Shown piece by piece: positions 35,662 through 41,067 of a DNA stretch of 41,067 bases. Position 1 is the first letter of the stretch, and each line of letters starts with the position of its first letter. The notes under the pieces were generated by a model that ran no database searches, was not told where the DNA came from, and worked only from the letters and a program-made list of their open reading frames with translations. Origin of the DNA: Solidesulfovibrio fructosivorans JJ] (lineage in GTDB: Bacteria > Desulfobacterota > Desulfovibrionia > Desulfovibrionales > Desulfovibrionaceae); the NCBI RefSeq assembly GCF_000179555.1, contig NZ_AECZ01000036.1, forward strand, positions 1 through 41,067, written 5' to 3'. A program made the translations under genes and the position numbers.

Positions 35662-38055
35662 CTATTCCCGCATATCTTCAATCAAGCGCATGAGTTCGCC
35701 GGCCTGGCCGGCAAGGTCGGTGACGGAGCCGGCCGCCTCGTCCATGCCCATGGCCGTTTCCTCGGCCACCTCGCCGATGGTGGACACGGCCCGGTTGATC
35801 TCGTCGTGGGCGCTGGCCTGGGCCTTGGCCGAGGCGGCGATGGCGCGCACGGCCCGGGCCGCGTCCTCGCAGCGCGAGACGATCAAGGCCAGGGTTTCGC
35901 CCGAGCGGGACACCAGTCCGTCGGCTTCGGCCACGGCCTGGGTGGCGGAGGCCGCCTTGCCGGCGCTGTCGTCCACGGCCGAGAGCACGGCATGGACCGA
36001 GGAGGAAACCTCCTTGGTGGCGGACATGGTCTTTTCGGCGAGTTTGCGCACCTCGTCGGCGACAACGGCGAAGCCGCGCCCGGCCTCTCCGGCCCGGGCT
36101 GCCTCGATGGCGGCGTTTAAGGCGAGCAGGTTGGTCTGGTCGGCGATGTCGGAAATGACGGCGATGATGCCGCCGATGGAGGCGGCCCGATTGCCCAGGG
36201 CGTCCATGCTCTGGCGCAGGGCATCGGAAATGCCGTTGACCTGGGCGATGGCCCTGGCCGTGCGCTCCACGGCCTCCCGGCCGGCCCTGGCCTCGGCCAT
36301 GGCCGACTCGGCGCCCGAGGCCGCGCCCTCGGCGCCGGAGGCCACGTCATCGAGGGCCTGGTTGAGGCTTTCGAAGGCGGCGGCGGTTTCCTGCAACTGG
36401 GCGGTCTGGGACATGGCCCCGTTGGTCACGGCGGCGACCCGTCCGGAAAGCTCCTCGGCGTTGGCGGCGACATGGCGGGCGATGTCCTCGGCCTCCCCGG
36501 CCACCCGGCGCAGCACCTCGTTGCGCGAGACGATCATGGCTTCCTTGGATTTCACGTCGGACAGGTCGACCACCAGGGCGAAGGCCCCGATAAGTCCCTC
36601 GTCGAGGTCGTAGAGCGGCGCGGTGTCCATGCGCGCATGGCGCGTGGTCCCCTTGCCGTCGTCCAGCTGGAATTCCACGCCCAGCCGGCAGTTGTTGTCG
36701 TCGAGACAGGCGGTCATCTGGCCGGCGGCGGCGGCGTTGGCCCCGAAAATCATGGCCACCGGCCGGCCGAGCACGGCCTTGTAATCGGCGTCCAGGCCGA
36801 GAAGGCGCAAAAGCGGCGGGTTGACGAAGGTGACCTTGCCCGCCGTATCGACCACGAGGCAGGGGATGGTGACGGCCTTGAGGATGCTCGAGGCAAAGCC
36901 CAGCTTGTTTTTGATCTCGTCGACCATCTGGAGCAGGCCCGAGCGCAGATCTTCCAGCTCGCCCTTGCATTTCGCCGGCTTCCCGGCGGCGAAATCGCCG
37001 CGCGTCACGGCGGCCAGGTAGGTGAGGATGCCGGCCAGGGGTTTGAGGATCTCCCGGCGCAGGAAGACGGTGACGGCCAGCAGCACCAGGGCGGCCGTGA
37101 CGCCGGCCACGGCCAGGGACACGTTTCGCAGGCCATGGGCGGCGGCAAAGGCCTCCGAGGCCGGGGTGCGGGCCAAAAGCGCGAAAGTGACGTCGCCGAA
37201 GCGGACCGGCGCGAACGCGGTCAGGGCTTCATGGCCCGAGGCGTCCTTGTCGGTCAGGTTGCCGGTTTGCCCGGCAAGCGCCCGGGCCACGGCGTCGCCG
37301 GAAGGCACGGCGGCATCGGTATCGGAGGCGGCGGCTTCCACCCGAAGGCCCCCGTCGCCGCCGACCAGCAGGAAATCGCGGGTCACGCCCGTGCCCTCGC
37401 CCTGGCGCATGATGCGCGTCAGTTCGGACTTGGGCACGCGCAGGATGGCGGCGGCCTCGATCATAGTGCCGGTGTGGTTTTTGACCGGCGCGGCCACAAA
37501 GGCCGTGGGCTCGCCGCCAAGGGGCGGATAGGGGGTGAAATCTGCGAACACGATGCGGCCCTGCATGGCCCCGCGCCAGGCGGCGGCCAGGCTGGTGTTT
37601 TTAAGCGGCCCTTCCTTGACGTCCTCGCCCACCTCCTTGCCCTGGGCCGCGCCGAAAAGCACCCGGCCGTCGTCGGCCACGAGCAACGCGTCGGCAAAGC
37701 CCAGCACCTTGGTGAACGGACCGAAGGCCGGCCCCACGTATTCGTGGAGGTCCTTGTAGTCAGGGGTATCCACAGGGGCCCGCCGGCCGGGCTTGGTGCC
37801 CATGAAATAATCGCGGGTCATGCCCACGGCGTTGTAGACTTCCTTGACCGAGGCCATGATGGCGGCCTCGCGCAGCCAGGTGGCGGCGGCGGCTTCCAGG
37901 GCCTCCTTGCGGCTGTCCCTGGCGGCGGCCAGACCGCCGAAGGCTTGTTCGCCAAGGATGCCGGAGGCCTGGCGCACGCTGACGACGCCGGTGACGGCAA
38001 GGGGCAGGATGCTGATGGCCAGACAGAAACAGATGAGCTTGTACTTCAGGGTCAT
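35662..38055 (-). CDS. Methyl-accepting chemotaxis protein with PAS domain
   Basis: This is a 797-residue transmembrane chemoreceptor. Helix 1 (residues about 8-28) and helix 2 (about 308-332) enclose a large periplasmic sensor of the double-CACHE kind ([34 protein letters not shown]). After the membrane comes a linker (about 335-385), a PAS domain (about 390-505, [20 protein letters not shown]), and the signalling domain (about 540-797). The conserved hairpin tip is complete: [20 protein letters not shown], then [16 protein letters not shown]. There is no C-terminal CheR-binding pentapeptide. The ligand is unknown. No che genes are nearby, so it works with a system encoded elsewhere. Confidence 0.95.
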   Translation of the reverse strand: MTLKYKLICFCLAISILPLAVTGVVSVRQASGILGEQAFGGLAAARDSRKEALEAAAATWLREAAIMASVKEVYNAVGMTRDYFMGTKPGRRAPVDTPDYKDLHEYVGPAFGPFTKVLGFADALLVADDGRVLFGAAQGKEVGEDVKEGPLKNTSLAAAWRGAMQGRIVFADFTPYPPLGGEPTAFVAAPVKNHTGTMIEAAAILRVPKSELTRIMRQGEGTGVTRDFLLVGGDGGLRVEAAASDTDAAVPSGDAVARALAGQTGNLTDKDASGHEALTAFAPVRFGDVTFALLARTPASEAFAAAHGLRNVSLAVAGVTAALVLLAVTVFLRREILKPLAGILTYLAAVTRGDFAAGKPAKCKGELEDLRSGLLQMVDEIKNKLGFASSILKAVTIPCLVVDTAGKVTFVNPPLLRLLGLDADYKAVLGRPVAMIFGANAAAAGQMTACLDDNNCRLGVEFQLDDGKGTTRHARMDTAPLYDLDEGLIGAFALVVDLSDVKSKEAMIVSRNEVLRRVAGEAEDIARHVAANAEELSGRVAAVTNGAMSQTAQLQETAAAFESLNQALDDVASGAEGAASGAESAMAEARAGREAVERTARAIAQVNGISDALRQSMDALGNRAASIGGIIAVISDIADQTNLLALNAAIEAARAGEAGRGFAVVADEVRKLAEKTMSATKEVSSSVHAVLSAVDDSAGKAASATQAVAEADGLVSRSGETLALIVSRCEDAARAVRAIAASAKAQASAHDEINRAVSTIGEVAEETAMGMDEAAGSVTDLAGQAGELMRLIEDMRE

Positions 38056-38338
38056 GCTACTTCTCGGGGATTAAGCGGTGCTCGCCGGCTGGCGGCATTT
38101 GCGCTCTGGTATATCCCGCTGGCGCACAACACAGTGAAATCCATGTGTCATTTCGGCGACGCCCCTTTTCCTTTGTTACAAGAGACGCGCGAAATCCGAT
38201 GCGGGCGCCAAACCAATACCGCGCAGCCGGTCATTCTTTCAAAATAACCACGGCCGGACGATACGCCATCGGCTTGCCCTGATCCTCACCGCTGTAACCG
38301 AACAGACACCTCCGCCCCGGCTTGCGTCCCCTCACCGC

Positions 38339-40171
38339 TCAAGCGGGCGGCGTCAGCTTGGCCTCGAGTTCGGCCCAGCGCGCGTAAAGCCCTTCCACGG
38401 TCGCCTCGGCCGCCTGGAAGACTTCCAGCCGGCGCGACAGTTCCGCCCCGTCCGAGGCCACGGCCGGATCCTCGAGCGCCGCCATGGCCGCTTGCTGGGC
38501 CGCCTCGGCCTCGGCGATGGCTTCTTCCATGCCGTCGTATTCGCGCTGTTCCTTATAGGAGAGCTTCTTGGCCGGCGCGGCCTGGGGTCGGGGCTTGGCC
38601 CTCGGCTCCCGTTTGGCCTTGGCCTCCCGGGCGCGCTCGCGCAGGTCGGCCTCGAACTCGCCCTCCCACTGGGCATAGTCGGCGTAGACTTCCGAACCGC
38701 CCGCGCCGTCGAGGCCCAAAAGCACCGTGGACACCCGGTCGAGCAAGGACCGGTCGTGGGTGATGAGCACCACCGCGCCGGGGAATTCCAACAGGCTTTC
38801 CTCGAGCATCTCCAACGTCGGGATATCGAGGTCGTTGGTGGGTTCGTCGAGCAGCAGCACGTCGGCCTGGCGCAGCATGAGCCGGGCAATGAGCACCCGG
38901 GCCTGCTCGCCGCCGGAGAGGAGTCCCACCGGCAAGTCGAGCTGTTCCGGACGCAAGGCGAAGCGCTTGGCCCAGGTCACCACGTGCACGGGGTTGCCCC
39001 GGTAGATGACGCTGTCCGCATCCGGGGTGAAGGCCTGGCGCAGGGTCCGCTCCGTATCGAGCTGTTCGCGCTTCTGGTCGAAGACCACGACCTCGAGTCC
39101 CGGGGCGCGCTTGACCGAACCCGCGTCCGGGCGCTCCTCGCCGGCCAGCACGCGCAGGAGCGTGGACTTGCCCGAGCCGTTGGGACCGGTCAGCCCCAGC
39201 CGCACTCCGGGCGAAAGCACCATGTCGAGACCCGAGAAAAGCGGCCGCCCCTCGTATGCCTTGGCCAGTCCTTCGGCCACGAGCAGGCGCTTGGTCTGGC
39301 GGCCGGTCCCGGAAAAATCGATGCCCGCCTTGGCGATCTGCCGGTTGCGGGACCGGGTCGCGGCCAGTTCGTCGAAAAGCTCCCCCGCCGCCTCGATGCG
39401 CGCCTTAGCCTTGGTGGCCCGGGCCTTGGGCCCGCGCCGCAACCATTCGATCTCGCGCCGGGCCTTGTTGGCGAGCGTCTGTTCCAACGCGCCCTGGTTC
39501 TCCAAAAAGGCTTCCCGGGTCTCGAGCAGCGCGCTGTAGGGGCCGTCCACGCTGAGGTATCCCTGGGGATAGGCGGCGGAGAGTTCGATGGTGCGTCTGG
39601 ACACCTTTTCCAGAAAAAAACGGTCGTGGCTGACCACCACGAAGGCGAAGGGCGCGGCGGACAAGAACCGCTCGAGCCAGAGAATGGAGGCCAGATCCAG
39701 ATGGTTGGTCGGCTCGTCGAGGAGCAAGACGTCGGGCTCGGTCACCAGGGCGCGGGCCATGGACAACCGCTTGCGCCAGCCGCCCGAAAGCGCGTCCACG
39801 GCCACATCCGGGTCCTCGAAGCCCAGCCGACCCAGGGTCACGGACACGCGGGCCAACTGTTCGGGATCGTTCTCGGGCCGGTCAAAGGCGGCCGACGCCG
39901 CCCGGGTCACGACTTTTTGCGCGGTCAGGCCGTCGGCGAAGCTGTCCTGCTGGGCGACATAGGCCAGGCGCACGCCCTGGCGCAGGGTCCGCTCACCCGC
40001 GTCCGGCGGTTCCAGGCCAGCCATGATTTTCAAAAGCGTGGACTTGCCCGAGCCGTTGGGGCCGATCAGCCCGATGCGTTCCTTCTCGGAAACGGCCAGG
40101 GAGATATCGGAAAACAGGCGACGGACGCCAAAGGCCTTGGCGATATTTCGCAGCGTGACGCATGTGCTCAT
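38339..40171 (-). CDS. uup: ABC-F family ATPase, Uup-like
   Basis: This 610-residue soluble protein has two ABC domains and no membrane segment. Each has Walker A (GPNGSGKST), signature (LSGGWRKRLSMARAL and LSGGEQARVLIARL) and Walker B (LLLDEPTNHLD and LLLDEPTNDLD). The linker between them is the charged P-site tRNA-interaction region of ABC-F proteins (LANKARREIEWLRRGPKARA). A C-terminal coiled coil (about 525-608, KLSYKEQREYDGMEEAIAEA and EATVEGLYARWAELEAKL) places it in the Uup subgroup, which binds ribosomes or branched DNA. The start MSTCVTLRNIAKAFG (40171) is chosen; an upstream ATG at 40309 would add 46 residues not seen in the family. Confidence 0.94.
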   Translation of the reverse strand: MSTCVTLRNIAKAFGVRRLFSDISLAVSEKERIGLIGPNGSGKSTLLKIMAGLEPPDAGERTLRQGVRLAYVAQQDSFADGLTAQKVVTRAASAAFDRPENDPEQLARVSVTLGRLGFEDPDVAVDALSGGWRKRLSMARALVTEPDVLLLDEPTNHLDLASILWLERFLSAAPFAFVVVSHDRFFLEKVSRRTIELSAAYPQGYLSVDGPYSALLETREAFLENQGALEQTLANKARREIEWLRRGPKARATKAKARIEAAGELFDELAATRSRNRQIAKAGIDFSGTGRQTKRLLVAEGLAKAYEGRPLFSGLDMVLSPGVRLGLTGPNGSGKSTLLRVLAGEERPDAGSVKRAPGLEVVVFDQKREQLDTERTLRQAFTPDADSVIYRGNPVHVVTWAKRFALRPEQLDLPVGLLSGGEQARVLIARLMLRQADVLLLDEPTNDLDIPTLEMLEESLLEFPGAVVLITHDRSLLDRVSTVLLGLDGAGGSEVYADYAQWEGEFEADLRERAREAKAKREPRAKPRPQAAPAKKLSYKEQREYDGMEEAIAEAEAAQQAAMAALEDPAVASDGAELSRRLEVFQAAEATVEGLYARWAELEAKLTPPA

Positions 40172-40495
40172 GGCCGCTTGCAGTAGTGCATGGGCCGCCC
40201 CGGCGTCAAACCATCGCTTCCCTTGACGCAACTCTCCGACGCAAAAGCCAGCGAAAGGTGACGTTTGTTTATTTACGAGAGAATAAAATAGTTGTAATCT
40301 CTTTTTCACCTATTGCATTGGACGATGGCGTCGCCCTCATATTCGGGCGCGCCGCCCCGCCTTGCGGGGAACGCGTCCACGGAAAAGGCCGGTCCGCATG
40401 CCGTGTTCCCGGCGACCGCGCGGTCCTTGTCGGTAACCACTAGGCCCCGACAACACCGCGCTCCGCGACGGTTACGATGTGCCGGACAACGAAAC
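40172..40495. other. Divergent promoter region between uup and the riboswitch
   Basis: No gene is seen here. The AT-rich part (40258-40320) probably holds promoters for uup (minus) and for the riboswitch transcript (plus); TTACGA-N16-TAATCT (plus) is a possible but weak match. The rest is GC-rich and without recognised features. Confidence 0.4.
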
Positions 40496-40587
40496 CGCAC
40501 TGAAAAAGGCAAACCCTTCGAAAGAAGGGGACGCAAAGCCACGGGCCTACGTCCCGCAAGGGATACGGTAGCCGGGCCGCCAATGCG
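40496..40587 (+). promoter_or_regulatory. c-di-GMP-I (GEMM-I) riboswitch
   Basis: The conserved GEMM core is plain: GGCAAACCC, a stem with CGAAAG tetraloop (CCCTTCGAAAGAAGGGG), the linker GACGCAAAGCC, the second stem starting CGGGCCTA with loop CCCGCAAGGG, and the receptor part ACGGTAGCCGGG. CGCA (40496-40499) and TGCG (40584-40587) can close the outer stem. The guanine of GGCAAA that contacts the ligand in c-di-GMP-selective members seems retained. Downstream, CCTCC (40594-40598) can pair with the GGAGG at 40625-40629, so control at translation initiation is plausible; no terminator hairpin with T-run is seen in the expression platform. Confidence 0.93.
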
Positions 40588-40636
40588 CCGCATCCTCCGA
40601 TACAGCGCCTTGGCCAGCGTGAAAGGAGGTACGGGT

Positions 40637-40654
40637 ATGCCACGCGACGCCTGA
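40637..40654 (+). CDS. Possible five-codon leader ORF
   Basis: AAAGGAGGT followed after seven bases by ATG opens an ORF of five codons (MPRDA) ending in TGA. It is the first translation start after the riboswitch and has the strongest ribosome site of the region. It may be a leader peptide, or the remains of a gene once controlled by the riboswitch. Confidence 0.3.
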   Translation: MPRDA

Positions 40655-40821
40655 TCCATTCCACCCCCATTCCCTATTTCGTCATGGATCGTCCCCGCTC
40701 GGGAGAGGGGCGCGGACTTTCCGCCTTTGCCGCTTACGGCCTGGCGCGCCTTTCACCTCGGCGGGAGAAAAGGCGAACCGGCCCTCAGGAGTGTTGCTCG
40801 AGATGAAGGAGAAGTACGGTC

Positions 40822-41010
40822 ATGAGCAATGTATCGGGGATCGGACTTTGCGGCAGCGACGCCACGGCGTCCGTCCTATCCAACAAGGAGATGCAATACT
40901 TTAAGCGTGTTTTCGCCGCGAATGCGGAGAACGCGCAGCAACCCGCCCAGCCGGCGCCGGTGCAAAACGCCAAGCCCGGGGTGGGCACACGCCTTGACGT
41001 GAAGGTCTGA
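40822..41010 (+). CDS. Small protein of unknown function downstream of the riboswitch
   Basis: This is a 62-residue hydrophilic protein with a GAAGGAG ribosome site before ATG 40822. The first half (MSNVSGIGLCGSDATASVLS, then NKEMQYFKRVFAANAEN) holds one cysteine and an amphipathic helix; the second half is rich in Gln, Pro and Ala (QQPAQPAPVQNAKPG). There is no signal peptide or membrane helix. I recognise no family. It is the first sizeable gene after the c-di-GMP riboswitch, 235 bases downstream, and a strong terminator follows, so riboswitch, short ORF and this gene look like one complete transcription unit. Confidence 0.65.
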   Translation: MSNVSGIGLCGSDATASVLSNKEMQYFKRVFAANAENAQQPAQPAPVQNAKPGVGTRLDVKV

Positions 41011-41033
41011 TCGGGTCCGCGTCGGCGTATGGG

Positions 41034-41067
41034 ACGGGTCCGCGTCTGCAAGATGACGCGGACCCGT
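41034..41067 (+). terminator. Hairpin at window end, likely terminator
   Basis: ACGGGTCCGCGTC (41034-41046) and GACGCGGACCCGT (41055-41067) are perfect 13-base arms with an 8-base loop. The window ends at the stem, so the expected T-run cannot be checked. Confidence 0.65.

Noticed and set aside
36472-38247. 591-codon plus-strand reading frame opposite the chemoreceptor
   Set aside because: It is an antisense shadow of a clear MCP gene with no ribosome site or domain of its own.
40313-40654. 113-codon plus frame through the riboswitch
   Set aside because: It crosses the whole aptamer, has no ribosome site, and its sequence is not protein-like; the last five codons have their own strong start signal.
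41011-41046. Direct repeat CGGGTCCGCGTC at 41012 and 41035 as start of a tandem array
   Set aside because: Only two copies are visible and the second is an arm of the terminator-like hairpin; the window ends too soon to support a repeat array.

Overview
The window is high-GC bacterial chromosome and fits a sulfate-reducing Desulfovibrionales species, probably close to Solidesulfovibrio / Desulfovibrio magneticus. The main evidence is a complete dsrA-dsrB-dsrD-cbiA operon (dissimilatory sulfite reductase), a Desulfovibrio-type flavodoxin, an ahcY gene next to a SahR-type regulator, and several redox-sensing proteins. No rRNA, tRNA, CRISPR, prophage or transposase gene was seen. The taxonomic placement is inference from gene content.

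Layout. 1-7.4 kb: GDP-L-fucose synthase, seryl-tRNA synthetase with an overlapping 61-residue membrane protein, a TolC-type channel, and DNA polymerase I. 7.6-10 kb: two conserved proteins of unknown role and a 436-bp palindromic repeat. 10-14.6 kb: the dsr operon on the minus strand, with a promoter and a palindrome across its predicted start point. 14.7-17.6 kb: a YkgJ-type cysteine-cluster protein, a secreted protein, and a Fur-box-preceded DUF2325 protein. 17.9-21.2 kb: a three-gene cassette that looks like a sensory [FeFe]-hydrogenase linked to a SpoIIE/PP2C phosphatase. 21.2-22.3 kb: a marR-flavin reductase operon in which both genes are interrupted. 22.4-24.1 kb: a TPR protein, Fur-box flavodoxin and a CYTH protein. 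24.1-24.55 kb: the second 440-bp palindromic repeat, inverted. 24.6-28.1 kb: TrmO and a three-gene set (G3E-type GTPase, ABC ATPase, signal-less binding protein) without a permease. 28.3-33.8 kb: a diguanylate cyclase, ahcY-sahR, and a TetR-methyltransferase pair. 33.7-35.5 kb: a NUDIX-winged-helix regulator divergent from a queuosine-salvage gene, with a palindromic operator between them. 35.7-41 kb: a chemoreceptor, an ABC-F ATPase, and a c-di-GMP (GEMM-I) riboswitch ahead of a tiny ORF and a 62-residue protein.

Themes. The core energy gene set (sulfite reductase, probably with siroheme amidation by CbiA) lies among redox and second-messenger signalling genes: hydrogenase-like sensor, c-di-GMP synthase, c-di-GMP riboswitch, chemoreceptor. 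Five local regulatory palindromes can be assigned to regulators: two Fur boxes, one SahR-like, one TetR and one NrtR-like.

The intergenic DNA is unusual. A 170-bp two-hairpin element occurs three times, single hairpins of the same family occur twice more, and a 440-bp palindromic element occurs twice. The strongest candidates for something undescribed are the 440-bp element, the permease-less ABC/GTPase/binding-protein operon, and the sensor hydrogenase cassette.
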